From NCBI GenBank assembly GCA_020161775.1, contig JAIUOW010000001.1, positions 186,001 through 250,000 on the forward strand: DNA of 64,000 nt, read 5' to 3'. Source of the stretch: Pseudomonadota bacterium. GTDB lineage: Bacteria; Pseudomonadota; Gammaproteobacteria; Burkholderiales; Burkholderiaceae_C. The position numbers and the translations under genes are program-made. Position 1 is the first letter of the stretch. Each line of letters opens with the position of its first letter. Shown here piece by piece: positions 1-9,379 of the stretch. The notes under the pieces are model-generated. The model did not search any database, was not told the origin of the DNA, and saw only the letters and a program-made list of their open reading frames with translations.

Positions 1-157
1 GGTCATAGATCTGCAGCATGTAAAGCGACGGAACCAAACCGAGGATGTTCATCACGAAGGAGAAAATGCCAACCGTGATGAAGGCGCCCTTGTAAGCTCG
101 GAAGGCTTCGCCCAGCTCGGAGTGCAGGCGCGACTTGACGGGGTTTTGGAGGGCCAT
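1..157 (-). CDS. Type I secretion permease/ATPase, N-terminal fragment
   Basis: Only the first 52 codons lie in the window; the gene continues past the left edge. The start is the ATG at 157. The peptide ends in a hydrophobic stretch closing with PSLYMLQIYD, the signature of the first membrane helix of PrtD/RsaD-type ABC exporters (usually LYMLQVYDRVL). Such proteins form the inner-membrane part of a type I secretion system that moves unfolded RTX proteins straight out of the cell. The two nearby RTX/DUF4214 proteins at 339 and 7064 lack signal peptides and are natural substrates. The gene is divergent from the protease at 339, with 181 bp between starts that hold no other gene. The family call is firm; the substrate link is inferred. 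Confidence 0.8.
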   Translation of the reverse strand, partial: MALQNPVKSRLHSELGEAFRAYKGAFITVGIFSFVMNILGLVPSLYMLQIYD

Positions 158-338
158 GGGCTTTGTGACAGGCAAAGCCTGCGATTTTACTTGTGAGTTG
201 GCGCCTATCTGGGGCTGGCGCTGGCTGATTCAAGCGCAGCTTTGCGGGCCAAACCTGCCTGGAACCTGACTTCCGGCACGTTGACACAGGGCCTTCGGGG
301 CGCAGAATCTGCTTTTTCGCCCGACGCCAAAGCGTTAC

Positions 339-2279
339 ATGTACGAAATTACCGCGCGCACCACCGCCCCTTACAAAAGCATCTGTTACATCACCTGCAC
401 CTGGTCTGACGGCTTGGTAACGCGTGGGTCAGGCGTCATCGTCGGGCTCAACGACGTGTTGACCGCTGCACACGTGGTGTTTGACACCGAACGCGGCGGC
501 TATGCCACGAGCATTACCGTCAGCCCTGCAGCGGATGTCGAACAGCACCGCATCGTTTCCAACCCCTACGGCAGCTTCAGCGACGTGGGCGTCATCAACA
601 CACGCACCGCCAACTGGGACCCCAACGGCGACGGCCTGCTGTACGACTCGGAATCCCAGTACGACATGGCCCTGCTGGGCATGCGCAGCGCCATTGGCAG
701 CGTCACTGGCTGGCTGGCCGCGTCAAGCGTGGCCGCTGATTTTTATGGCGTGATGGCGGGCTACCCCGCGCGCGGCACCGGCCTGATGGCCGAAGACATC
801 TTTGCCGACGCATCCAGCCAGTACGGTGTGTATGACATCCGCTCCGGCCTGGGCTCGGGTGCGTCGGGCGGGCCGCTGCTGCGCACGGACGCCAGCGGCA
901 CCTATGTTGCCGGTGTGCTGTCCAGCGGCAACACCTCCAACACGGTATCCACCTACGCCGGCCTGTTTGGCCCCGGCAACTGGGACTGGTTCACCAGCAC
1001 GCTGGCCGCCAACGACAGCGTGATGAGCAACACACCCACCCAGCCCGGATCGCCATCAGCCGATGACTACCCCGCAAGCGCCGCCACCACCGGCGTGCTG
1101 GTGGCGGGCGTGGCCACCAGCGGCCTGCTGGAAACCGTGACCGATGCCGACTGGTTCCGCATCAACGTGTCCGCCGGCAACTACCGGTTTGAAGCGCGCG
1201 GCAGCAGCACCAACGACGGCTCGCTGCCCGACCCGGTGATCAACCTGTACAACGCCAGCGGCGTGCTGCTGCGCACCGATGATGACTCCGGCACGGGGCT
1301 GAACGCATCGCTGACCTACACCTTCTCCAGCGCCGGCACCTACTACGTCGGCGTGACCTCGCCCGGCGACGGCTTCGGCACCTCTGGCTCCTACAAGGTA
1401 CAGGCCTTTGCGCTGACGCCAGGTGCGGCGGCGCCCGTCAGCTTCACCGGCACCACCGGGGACGACACACTGACCGGCGCTTCTGCCAACGAAACCTTTA
1501 CCGGCCTGCAGGGCAATGACGTCATCAACGGCCTGGGCGGCACTGACACCGCCAGCTACAGCGGCAACCGCTCGGGCTACCGGCTGTTCAACACCGGCAC
1601 CAGCGTGACCGTGACCGATACCGCGCCGGCGCGCGACGGCATCGACAGCCTGCTGAACATCGAACGGGTGGCCTTTGCCGACATGACCGTCAACCTGGAA
1701 ATCGGCGCGAAGGCACGCGCCATTGCCACGGGCCAGCTCAAGGTGCTGGAAGAACTGTACGTGGCGTTCTTCAACCGCGTACCGGATGCCGATGGCCTGG
1801 CCTACTGGATCGACCAGACCCGCGCCGGCCAGACCCTGGGCAGCATTGCCGAATCGTTCTACAGCGCGGCGCTGCTGTACCCCACGCAGACCGGCTACAC
1901 GGCCACGATGACGCATGCCGATTTCGTGAACGTGATCTACCGCAACGTGCTGGGCCGCACGGGCGGCGCCGATGCCGAAGGCCTGGCCTACTGGACGACG
2001 GCCCTGAGCTCAGGCGCCCAAAGCCGCGGCGGCCTGGTGACCACCATCCTGGCAACCGCCCATACCTTCAAGGGCGATGCCACCTATGGCTACGTGGCCG
2101 ACCTGCTGGACAACAAGGCCGCCGTGGCGCACACCTTTGCCGTTGAAAAAGGCCTGAGCTACAACTCGCCGGAGGCCTCCATCAGCAACGGCATGGCGAT
2201 TGCGGGCGCCGTCACTGCCACCAGCACGGCGGCTGCCATCACGTTGATCGGGGTGACGGACGGCTTTGTCGTCGGCTGA
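339..2279 (+). CDS. Secreted trypsin-like protease with PPC, RTX-like and DUF4214 domains
   Basis: 646 residues. Residues 1-225 form a trypsin-like serine protease: His45 in TAAHVV, Asp109 in QYDMALL and Ser176 in GSGASGGPL make the catalytic triad. Residues about 245-360 resemble a bacterial pre-peptidase C-terminal (PPC) domain. Residues 371-410 carry Gly/Asp-rich RTX-like repeats such as GNDVINGLGG. Residues about 465-575 are a DUF4214 region with two copies of a pattern ending DGLAYW or EGLAYW. There is no N-terminal signal peptide, which fits type I secretion by the exporter that starts at 157. No clear Shine-Dalgarno precedes the ATG at 339, so the exact start is less certain. The order protease, PPC, RTX, DUF4214 is unusual and suggests a surface-tethered or released protease. 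Confidence 0.8.
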   Translation: MYEITARTTAPYKSICYITCTWSDGLVTRGSGVIVGLNDVLTAAHVVFDTERGGYATSITVSPAADVEQHRIVSNPYGSFSDVGVINTRTANWDPNGDGLLYDSESQYDMALLGMRSAIGSVTGWLAASSVAADFYGVMAGYPARGTGLMAEDIFADASSQYGVYDIRSGLGSGASGGPLLRTDASGTYVAGVLSSGNTSNTVSTYAGLFGPGNWDWFTSTLAANDSVMSNTPTQPGSPSADDYPASAATTGVLVAGVATSGLLETVTDADWFRINVSAGNYRFEARGSSTNDGSLPDPVINLYNASGVLLRTDDDSGTGLNASLTYTFSSAGTYYVGVTSPGDGFGTSGSYKVQAFALTPGAAAPVSFTGTTGDDTLTGASANETFTGLQGNDVINGLGGTDTASYSGNRSGYRLFNTGTSVTVTDTAPARDGIDSLLNIERVAFADMTVNLEIGAKARAIATGQLKVLEELYVAFFNRVPDADGLAYWIDQTRAGQTLGSIAESFYSAALLYPTQTGYTATMTHADFVNVIYRNVLGRTGGADAEGLAYWTTALSSGAQSRGGLVTTILATAHTFKGDATYGYVADLLDNKAAVAHTFAVEKGLSYNSPEASISNGMAIAGAVTATSTAAAITLIGVTDGFVVG

Positions 2280-2305
2280 TCAAGCCAGCAGGCCGGCTCA
2301 TGCCG

Positions 2306-3847
2306 TCAGGCAATCATGAGCGCCTTGAGAATGGGCAACTGCACCGACTGGAACTCCTGCGCCTGACGGTGGAGTTCCTGCAGGTTTTCTTCTGCGGTGG
2401 CCAGCGTTTTGCCTTCCTTGACGAGGTACTGCCCCAGCAGGCTGAATTGTTGCCATGCGAATTGCGCCCACTCCTGCGGCGTCTGCAGCCCCTGGGAACG
2501 CGCCAGCAGGAATATCTGGATGCTCCGTGAAACGGCAACGCCGCCGGTCAGGGGGCTGGCCAGGTTGTTGATGCCGCCCGCGCGCGCCTGGCTGCACAGG
2601 TAGGCATTCAGGCGGTCGGTTTGTGGCTTGGCCTGCAGGGCAAGCTTGTCATCCTGGCAAAGCTGCAGCGCCGCCGTCCCCAGCAGGACGGTGATGGCCT
2701 CGCGCGCGACAGCGAAGCTGATGGACTGCGGAGCCAGGGCCTGCGCAATCTCGCCGATCGTGCGCGGCACGTGATCGGACAACAGCTTCAGGACAGGCTC
2801 ATAGATGTCCTGGCGAAGCTGCACCTCACCAGAGGCTCCGTTGATCTTCAGCGACACCCCGGCCGCGCCCTGCACCAGCACCACACGCTGCGCGCGGATG
2901 GCGTCGTTCTGTTCGATGGGGCTCAGGCGGCGCGCGCCCTTGACCCAGTAATCACGGCGGAACTGCTGGTTGATGCAGAAATCGCGCACCGTTTCCCGGA
3001 AAGTCCCGGGCGGAATTTCGTTCACGAGCTTCAGCTGGTCCTGAGGCAGGTTGAGGCCATCTACATGGTCCAGCAGGTACGCGGAACACGCATACGACAG
3101 CTTGGCCGGCGCAAGCCACTCGGCCATCTGCGCGAAATGCATCGGATCCCAGTCGCGGTTGAAGTACTCATGCGCCAGGTACGACTTGTCCAGCGCCTTC
3201 AGGCGATCCAGGCGTTCACGCATGCCAGGGTTGGTCCGCAGGTACGCGGGGTTCATGTCCATCAGCCGGCTCGCAAAATCCAGCGAATCGCCAATGCGCC
3301 CCAGGATGCCCTGCCCTTCGGTGCCCATGGTCGCGGCATGGCTGGTCAGCAGGTGGCGCAGGGGCATGACGGCGCTCCAGCCGGGCTGGGTGTTGTAGCT
3401 CACGTACAGCACACCGCCCACCTTGAGCTTGCGGCGCACGAAGTCCACGATGATGGCCCGGTTCTCGTTGGACACCCAGCTCCAGATCCCGTGCAGGCCA
3501 ATGCTGTCGAACTGCGGCAGATCATCGCGCACGCAGAACTCTGCAAATGCCTCGTCATAAAAACTGGCCTTGGCCCCGCTGGCCTGCGCCAGCTTGATCG
3601 CGTGCGCTGCCTGCGCCGGAATGAAGTCCGTGCCCCACCAATGCACGTTGGACGCCGCGGCGTGGAACGCCGCGCTCACGCCCTGCCCGAAACCCAGCTC
3701 GCACGCCGCGCCGCCCTCAGGCGGCAGGGGTGGCGGCACCAGCCCCGCGTTCAGAAAGGCCCACTGCGCGCGAAGCGGATTCAGTTCGGGGTAATAGCCG
3801 TAGGTGTAGCCAATGTCGGCCACATAGCCGTCGGTCCAGTCTTTCAT
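2306..3847 (-). CDS. SAM-dependent methyltransferase with regulatory domain, copy 1
   Basis: 513 residues. The N-terminal half is a class I SAM methyltransferase; CELGFGQG at residues 49-56 is motif I for SAM binding. The middle (FRETVRDFCINQQFRRDYW) matches the methyltransferase regulatory domain family (PF10119 type). It is the last gene of a three-gene minus-strand run: OGT-like enzyme (5503-6954), copy 2 (3919-5460), then this gene, with 42 and 71 bp gaps. It is a close paralogue of its neighbour; by eye most of the first 300 residues match, while the C-terminal 150 differ more. The substrate is not known. The setting suggests modification of a surface protein or its glycan. Confidence 0.78.
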   Translation of the reverse strand: MKDWTDGYVADIGYTYGYYPELNPLRAQWAFLNAGLVPPPLPPEGGAACELGFGQGVSAAFHAAASNVHWWGTDFIPAQAAHAIKLAQASGAKASFYDEAFAEFCVRDDLPQFDSIGLHGIWSWVSNENRAIIVDFVRRKLKVGGVLYVSYNTQPGWSAVMPLRHLLTSHAATMGTEGQGILGRIGDSLDFASRLMDMNPAYLRTNPGMRERLDRLKALDKSYLAHEYFNRDWDPMHFAQMAEWLAPAKLSYACSAYLLDHVDGLNLPQDQLKLVNEIPPGTFRETVRDFCINQQFRRDYWVKGARRLSPIEQNDAIRAQRVVLVQGAAGVSLKINGASGEVQLRQDIYEPVLKLLSDHVPRTIGEIAQALAPQSISFAVAREAITVLLGTAALQLCQDDKLALQAKPQTDRLNAYLCSQARAGGINNLASPLTGGVAVSRSIQIFLLARSQGLQTPQEWAQFAWQQFSLLGQYLVKEGKTLATAEENLQELHRQAQEFQSVQLPILKALMIA

Positions 3848-3918
3848 GATCCAGCAATGTCCGGTGATGAAGGTAACAAGGGGCGCGCGGGGATTATCGC
3901 CCGCCCCACCGCGGCACC

Positions 3919-5460
3919 TCAGGCGATCTTCAAGGCCTTGAGGATGGGCAGGCGCGCAGACATGAAGTCCTGCGCCTGGAGTTCAAGCTCCGTCAGGTTC
4001 TCCTGCGCGGACATCAAGGTGACGCCGTGTTTCGTCAGCCGCTGCCCCATCTGGCTGAGCTGGGACCAGGCGTATTGCGCCCATTCGCCGGGCGTTCGCA
4101 GGCCGCTGTTGCGGGCCAGCATGAAAAGCTGCTGGCGCCGGTTGACGGCGTGGCCGCCCACCAACGGGCTGGCCAGATAGCTGATGCCGCCCGTACGGGC
4201 CTGGTCGCACAGGAAAGCATTGAGCCGATCCGTGCGCGGCTTGGCGCTGGACGCCGCTGCATCGCTCTGGCAGAGCTGGACGACACCCATGCCGATCATC
4301 ACGGTGATCGCCTCGCGAACCGCGGCAAAACCCACCGGCCCCCCGGACACACCCGCCAGCACCTCTTCCACGGTGCGTGGCACGTGGTCCGCCAGCAACG
4401 CAACCAGCGGCTTGTAGATGTCGGGCCGCAGCGAGATTTCGCCCGATGCCCCGTTCACCTTCAACGAGATGGCCGCCGCCGGCACGACCATGACAACGCG
4501 CTGCGCGAGGATCGCCTCATGTTGCTCGATCGGGTTGAGCTGGCGTGCGCCTTTGATCCAGTAGTCGCGGCGGAACTGCTGGTTGACGCAGAAGTCGCGC
4601 ACCGTTTCACGGAAGGTGCCACGCGGAATGTCGTTGACGAACTTGAGCTGGTCCGCGGGCAGGTTCAGGCCATCGATGTTGTCCAGCATGAGGGCCGAGC
4701 AGGCATAGGACAGCTTGGCTGGCGCCAGCCGCTCCACCATCTGCGCAAAGTGCATCGGCTCCCATTCCCGGTTGAAATACTCATGCGCCAGGTAGGTTTT
4801 GTCCAGCGTCGCGAGCCGCTCCAGGCGGTCGCGTACCGCGGGGTTGGCCCGCAGATAACCCGGGTTCACATCCATCAGCCTGTTGGCGAATTTCACGGCT
4901 TCGTCAATCCGCGCTATGACGCCCTGCCCTCGGGTCCCCATGGCGGCGGCATGGCTGGTCAGCAAGTGCCTCAGGGGCATGCCGCTGCTCCAGCCCGGCT
5001 GCGTGTTGTAGCTCACGTACAGCACGCCGCCCGGCTTGAGCTTGCGGCGCAGGAAGTCAACAATCGTGTTGCGGTTCTCTTCTGAAACCCAGCTCCAGAT
5101 GCCGTGCATGCCAATGCTGTCGAACTGGGGCAGGTCGTCGCGCTTGCAGAATTCCGAGAAAGCCTGGTCATACAGATGCGCTTCGGTACCGCTGGCACGC
5201 ACCATGTCCATGGCGTAGGCGGCCTGCTCGGGCATGAAATCGGTGCCCCACCATTGAACATTGGAGCCGGCCGCATGAACGGCCACGCTGACACCCTGGC
5301 CAAAACCCAGCTCACAGGCCGCGCCGCCCGTGGCGGGCCATGCCGGCGGCGCAATGCCGGCGTTCAGCAGCAACCATTGCGCGCGCAGCGGATTGAACTC
5401 AGGAAAGTAGCCATACGTGTAGCTGATGTCAGCGTTGTAGCCTTCAGACCATTCATTCAT
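3919..5460 (-). CDS. SAM-dependent methyltransferase with regulatory domain, copy 2
   Basis: 513 residues, exactly the length of the adjacent paralogue at 2306. It has the same SAM motif I (CELGFGQG), the same GIWSWVSEENR block and the same regulatory-domain core (FRETVRDFCVNQQFRRDYW). The ATG at 5460 opens with MNEWSEGYNADISYTYGYFPE, closely matching the opening of copy 1. The pair arose by tandem duplication and then diverged mainly in the C-terminal third, so the copies may have separate targets or form a heteromer. It lies 42 bp after the OGT-like gene and is probably co-transcribed with it. The substrate is unknown. Confidence 0.78.
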   Translation of the reverse strand: MNEWSEGYNADISYTYGYFPEFNPLRAQWLLLNAGIAPPAWPATGGAACELGFGQGVSVAVHAAGSNVQWWGTDFMPEQAAYAMDMVRASGTEAHLYDQAFSEFCKRDDLPQFDSIGMHGIWSWVSEENRNTIVDFLRRKLKPGGVLYVSYNTQPGWSSGMPLRHLLTSHAAAMGTRGQGVIARIDEAVKFANRLMDVNPGYLRANPAVRDRLERLATLDKTYLAHEYFNREWEPMHFAQMVERLAPAKLSYACSALMLDNIDGLNLPADQLKFVNDIPRGTFRETVRDFCVNQQFRRDYWIKGARQLNPIEQHEAILAQRVVMVVPAAAISLKVNGASGEISLRPDIYKPLVALLADHVPRTVEEVLAGVSGGPVGFAAVREAITVMIGMGVVQLCQSDAAASSAKPRTDRLNAFLCDQARTGGISYLASPLVGGHAVNRRQQLFMLARNSGLRTPGEWAQYAWSQLSQMGQRLTKHGVTLMSAQENLTELELQAQDFMSARLPILKALKIA

Positions 5461-5502
5461 TTCTGTGCATTCTGGAAAGTTGATTTGCGACGGGGCGGTG
5501 AA

Positions 5503-6954
5503 TTATCGTCTGCCCGCCAGCCCGCAAACCGCCTGCGCCCAGTCACGCGCAAATGCGCCCGCGTCCATCAAGGGGCTTTCGGCCAGGGTGCCGCGCAACG
5601 AGCTGCGTATCGCCGCCAACCCCGTGGGGTCACCCGCCAGGGCAGCGGCTTTGCGCACATAGTCGTCCAGGTCTGCAGCCACCCATTCCTGCAGCCAGCG
5701 CGGATGGTTCAGGCTGGCCACAAAGCCCAGCGTTTGCCGCGACACGGGGCGGTCGCCCGGCAAGGTCACCACGGGCAGCCCCATCCACAAGGCCTCGCAA
5801 GAGGTATGGCCGCCCGAGAACGGAAAAGGATCGAGCGCGATATCCATGTCGCTGTACTGCGCCAGCAGATCACGGTGAAATGACGCCGGTCGCAATTCCA
5901 GGCGCTCGGGCTCAATTCCCCGGCGCACGAATTCATGCTGCACCTGCGTGCAAAGTTGGGGGTCCGCAAAACTCGCCCACTTGAGCAGCAAGCGGCTGCG
6001 CGGCACGGCCCGCAAGATCGCTGCCCAGGTGTCGAAAACCACCGGGTTGTACTTGGCGGAGTTGTTGAAGGAGCCGAAGGTCACAAAGCCCCGCCGCAGC
6101 GCCGGGGGCGGCGCGACGTCAGGTGCAAACGGCGCGCTCTGATAGCAAAAGCGGCTGCCTGGCAGACGCACCACCCGCTCACTGAAAAACGCCTCCTGCC
6201 CGTCAGGCACATGCCAGCGGTCCATCAGCACGGCGTCCATGGCGGCCAGACCGGTTGTGGCGAAGTAACCCAGCCAACTGATCTGCAACGGGGCGACCCG
6301 CCGGGCCAGGATCGGCAAACCGTTGCCGGCGGTGTGGCCCGCCAGGTCCACCATCACGTCCAGCGCATGCCGGCGCAACCACGCCACGGCACGGGCGGTG
6401 TCCATCCCGCGGATGTCGTGCCATTCCGCGAGGGCACGCAGTTCCCCCGTGGTCATGTCCTCGCGCCCGCCCAGGCAAAACAGCACTGGCTCCACCACAC
6501 CGCGGTCCAGCGCCTTCAGCAAGGGCAGCAGGAAAAGGCCCACGGGGTGGTCGCACAGGTCAGGCGACATGAAGCCAACCCGCAAAGGTGCATGCGGCGG
6601 CCGGGCGGGGGCGGCCAGGGGCTGCGCGTCGCCCATCAGGGCAGCGATCTGCAGGGCCTGCGCCTTCAATGCTTGGGGCGACAAGCCATCCTGGTATTGC
6701 AGGCTGACCAGGTAATTGGAGGCAATGCGCCATTGCAGCGGTGGTGAGGTCGCTGCGATCAGTTCCCGGTACAGCTGCATCGCCCGGGCTGGCTGGCCGA
6801 GCAGCTGCAGGGCATGGGCCAGGTTGTTTTTCGCCGCTGGGTGGGCTGGGGCTACGTTCAGGACTGACTCAAAGCAGGCTGCAGCGTCCGTGACAAGTCC
6901 CCGCCCCAGCAGCTCGGCGCCCCGCGCAACAGTCTCGTCGTGATCCAGCATCAT
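5503..6954 (-). CDS. TPR protein with SPINDLY/O-GlcNAc-transferase-like glycosyltransferase domain
   Basis: 483 residues from the first ATG of an ATG-ATG pair at 6954; the frame stays open to a TTG at 6984, but that lies inside the upstream terminator. Residues 1-100 hold a short TPR region (HPAAKNNLAHALQLLGQPARA). The rest is a family 41 glycosyltransferase of the bacterial OGT/SPINDLY type: RVGFMSPDLCDHPVG, the block QISWLGYFATTG, FGSFNNSAKYNP, and the donor-binding region LDPFPFSGGHTSCEALWMGLPVVT. Such enzymes transfer a sugar to Ser/Thr of proteins in the cytoplasm. The gene directly follows the Thr-rich S-layer-like gene and leads two methyltransferase genes, so the S-layer-like protein is a plausible acceptor; this is inferred. 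Confidence 0.8.
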   Translation of the reverse strand: MMLDHDETVARGAELLGRGLVTDAAACFESVLNVAPAHPAAKNNLAHALQLLGQPARAMQLYRELIAATSPPLQWRIASNYLVSLQYQDGLSPQALKAQALQIAALMGDAQPLAAPARPPHAPLRVGFMSPDLCDHPVGLFLLPLLKALDRGVVEPVLFCLGGREDMTTGELRALAEWHDIRGMDTARAVAWLRRHALDVMVDLAGHTAGNGLPILARRVAPLQISWLGYFATTGLAAMDAVLMDRWHVPDGQEAFFSERVVRLPGSRFCYQSAPFAPDVAPPPALRRGFVTFGSFNNSAKYNPVVFDTWAAILRAVPRSRLLLKWASFADPQLCTQVQHEFVRRGIEPERLELRPASFHRDLLAQYSDMDIALDPFPFSGGHTSCEALWMGLPVVTLPGDRPVSRQTLGFVASLNHPRWLQEWVAADLDDYVRKAAALAGDPTGLAAIRSSLRGTLAESPLMDAGAFARDWAQAVCGLAGRR

Positions 6955-6982
6955 TCGTGCAATCCGGCAAAAGAATCCGGCC

Positions 6983-7016
6983 AAAGAAAAAAGCCCTGCC
7001 GGTTGCCCGGCAGGGC
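6983..7016 (-). terminator. Rho-independent terminator after the S-layer-like gene
   Basis: A perfect 10-bp stem (GCCCTGCCGG at 6993-7002 with its complement at 7007-7016) encloses a 4-base loop. Read on the minus strand it is followed by TTTTTTCTTT. It lies 48 bp after the stop of the gene at 7064-9379 and should separate that highly expressed transcript from the OGT/methyltransferase operon downstream. Confidence 0.88.
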
Positions 7017-7063
7017 CTTGATCATCGCATCAAGGCCTTGCGGCCTTGAACCGGATGAATCGC

Positions 7064-9379
7064 TTAGGCGACCACGTCAGCAGCGAACGTCGGGGCGGTA
7101 GCCACGCCGGTCAGCTTGATGAACACGTCGTCAGCTGCAGCACCGGTGCCAGCACCAGAGGTTTCGAACAGCACGTAGGTGTCGCCACCGAACACGGCGA
7201 AGGAAACACCCAGGTTGGTCGTGTTGGCGGCAGCCATGGCGTTGGCGATGGCGGTGGCGCTGGAGCCAGCGGCCAGAGCGGACACAGCGGTTTGCACAGC
7301 ACCTTGCTGGAGAGAAACGGTGTCGTTCACGCCGGCGAATTGCAGCTTGTCCGTGCCCACGACGAAGTCGGTGATCACGTCGGCTTGGCCAAAGGTGCCG
7401 CCCGAAGCGTTGGCACCAGCGGTAGCCGTGAAGCTGAACGTGTCGGCACCAGCGCCGCCGGTCAGGGTGTCAGCACCCTTGCCGCCGTTCAGGGTGTCAG
7501 CAGCGGTACCGCCGATGACGATGTCGCCAGACGTGGTGATGTTCGAGCCCGTCAGCGTCAGCTTGCCAGTGGCAGCGGAACCGTCGATCTTCGAACCCAC
7601 AGCCGTACCAGCAGCCAGAGCCAGGGTCAGGTCAGCGCCGCCCTTCAGGTTGAACACGCTGTTGTCGCTGTTCACCAGGGTGGTCACCGTGTTGGCGGCG
7701 GTACCGTTGGAGGTCAGCGAAACGCTCGTGATGCCCGTGGTGGTCAGCGAAGCGACCGTCAGGCCAGCGGAGGTTGCACCACCGATGACGATGTTGGTGT
7801 CGGTCACGCCCACGTTCGTGCCCAGCACCAGGGTGGCGCCGGTCGCGGTGACGGTGGTCGTGCTGGCGGTGGCCATGCTGTTGATGGTGGCGGTCACTGC
7901 GGCGTCAACCGAGAACGACTTGATGGTCGTCAGCGTGCTGGCGTCCAGCGTGATGGTGGCGTTCAGGCCCAGGGTTTCGAAGTTCACAGCCTGGTTGATA
8001 CGGGCCGTTTCCGTGGCCGTCAGTGCCGTGTCCTTGATGCCCAGCTTGTCGGTGCCGGCGCCGCCGTCCAGCTGTGCGCCGGAGATCAGGGTGCCCAGGG
8101 CGTTGTCCGCGAACGTCACGGTGTCGTTGCCGGCGCCGCCGGTGAACTTGAACGCACCAGCAACCGTGCCAGCGGAGGTGTCCAGCGTCAGGGCGCCGGT
8201 GGCGGTGCTGGCGTTGACCGTGGTCACAGCAGCAGCCATGGCAGCGCTTTCAACAGCCGTCAGGTTCTTGTCGCCAGCGAAGTTGATCGTGGTAACAGCA
8301 GCAGCCGTCGTGTTGGCCAGGTTCACGTTGCTGTTGGCGCCGGTGGCTTCCAGGTTCAGCGTGGTGATGCCGGTGCCGGTCACGTCGATGGTGGTTTCGT
8401 TACCAGCCTTGTCGCGGGTGATGCCGTTCAGCGTGATCTTCTGGGCGGTTTGCGTGCCCGAAGCAGCCTTGGCGATGGTGGTCGTCGTGGCAGCGGTGGA
8501 CGTCTTGTTGGCCAGCACGATGTCCTGGCCAGCCAGGGTGTACGTGGCGGCGGTGTTGGCAGAAGCTGCGTCGATCGACAGCGTGGTCGTGCCGGTGGCA
8601 GCGGTGTAAGCCGTCATGGCGCCACCGTTGATGTACACGGTCTCGATGCCGCTCAGCGTGGGCTGGCCCGTGGCCGTGCCACCCGTTGCCAGGAAGATCT
8701 TCAGCGTGTCGGTGCCCGAGCCGCCATTGATCGTGTCAGCCACGGACAGCTGGGCGGTACCGCCCGTGTTGTCGGCGGTGATCGTGTCGTTGCCGTTCGT
8801 GCCCACGATGTTGTCCACGCCAGTGGTCAGCACGTAGTTCTGGCCCTGGTTCACACCGCCAACGGTACCGTTGTCGATGTTGGTCTTGGCCGTGGTCACG
8901 GTGGAGGCGGCGTTGGTCACGCCGGACAGGACGGCGGTAGCGCCAGCCACCGTGCCGTTCTTTTCGCCGTAGTACTGGGCAACGGAGACCTTGTTGTTGA
9001 ACAGGTCCTTGCTGACCACGCCAGCAGCGTCGGTGCCGCTGTAGTTGGCAACAACGTTGATCATTTCAGCGATGACGGAGCCAGGGGTGGCGCCAGCAGC
9101 GTTCAGCTTGCCGGTCCAGAAGGCCAGGCCATCAGCGTCAGCGGTACGGCCCAGAACGTTCGTGTAGAAAGCGGAGATGATTTCCGTGTTCGTCAGGAAG
9201 CTGGGGAAGTAGGTACGGGCCGGGGTGGTCGCGTACATGGTGTTGGCGAGTTGGGCCATCGTTTGACCCTGGTCGCGCAGTTGCACCCAGAAGCCCAGGC
9301 CGTCACCGTCGGGCGCGCGGCCAAACAGGGCGACGTACAGCTGGGAAACTTCGGTACGCATTGCGGTGGTAATTGCCAT
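7064..9379 (-). CDS. S-layer-like RTX protein with N-terminal DUF4214 domain, type I secreted
   Basis: 771 residues, dominated by Thr, Ala, Gly, Val, Asn and Asp; I find no Cys and no His. Residues about 8-115 are a DUF4214 region (LYVALFGRAPDGDGLGFW, then FYTNVLGRTADADGLAFW). The middle is a long series of Thr-rich beta-type segments. RTX calcium-binding repeats sit at about 623-650 (GGKGADTLTGGAGADTF), followed by ADVITDFVVGTDKLQF at 666-681, as in serralysin-type secretion domains. There is no signal peptide, so a C-terminal type I signal is expected. The ATG at 9379 has an AGGAGAG ribosome site at 9386-9392. A TATACT promoter, a CRP-type site and a strong terminator frame it as a single, highly expressed unit. 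Most likely an S-layer or major surface protein; a giant adhesin is the alternative. Confidence 0.82.
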   Translation of the reverse strand: MAITTAMRTEVSQLYVALFGRAPDGDGLGFWVQLRDQGQTMAQLANTMYATTPARTYFPSFLTNTEIISAFYTNVLGRTADADGLAFWTGKLNAAGATPGSVIAEMINVVANYSGTDAAGVVSKDLFNNKVSVAQYYGEKNGTVAGATAVLSGVTNAASTVTTAKTNIDNGTVGGVNQGQNYVLTTGVDNIVGTNGNDTITADNTGGTAQLSVADTINGGSGTDTLKIFLATGGTATGQPTLSGIETVYINGGAMTAYTAATGTTTLSIDAASANTAATYTLAGQDIVLANKTSTAATTTTIAKAASGTQTAQKITLNGITRDKAGNETTIDVTGTGITTLNLEATGANSNVNLANTTAAAVTTINFAGDKNLTAVESAAMAAAVTTVNASTATGALTLDTSAGTVAGAFKFTGGAGNDTVTFADNALGTLISGAQLDGGAGTDKLGIKDTALTATETARINQAVNFETLGLNATITLDASTLTTIKSFSVDAAVTATINSMATASTTTVTATGATLVLGTNVGVTDTNIVIGGATSAGLTVASLTTTGITSVSLTSNGTAANTVTTLVNSDNSVFNLKGGADLTLALAAGTAVGSKIDGSAATGKLTLTGSNITTSGDIVIGGTAADTLNGGKGADTLTGGAGADTFSFTATAGANASGGTFGQADVITDFVVGTDKLQFAGVNDTVSLQQGAVQTAVSALAAGSSATAIANAMAAANTTNLGVSFAVFGGDTYVLFETSGAGTGAAADDVFIKLTGVATAPTFAADVVA

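Noticed and set aside
1056-1916. A 286-codon minus-strand frame inside the protease gene
   Set aside because: Low-complexity Gly/Val/Ala product with no motif; the plus-strand gene carries a full catalytic triad and domains over the same bases.
2621-5085. Long plus-strand frames opposite the two methyltransferases
   Set aside because: His/Arg/Gln-rich shadow products, appearing in the same relative place over both paralogues as expected for antisense of duplicated genes.
7400-8800. Repetitive GTC/GCC-rich tracts that might look like an array
   Set aside because: They encode Thr/Ala/Gly repeats of one protein; there are no constant repeats with unique spacers, so this is not CRISPR.
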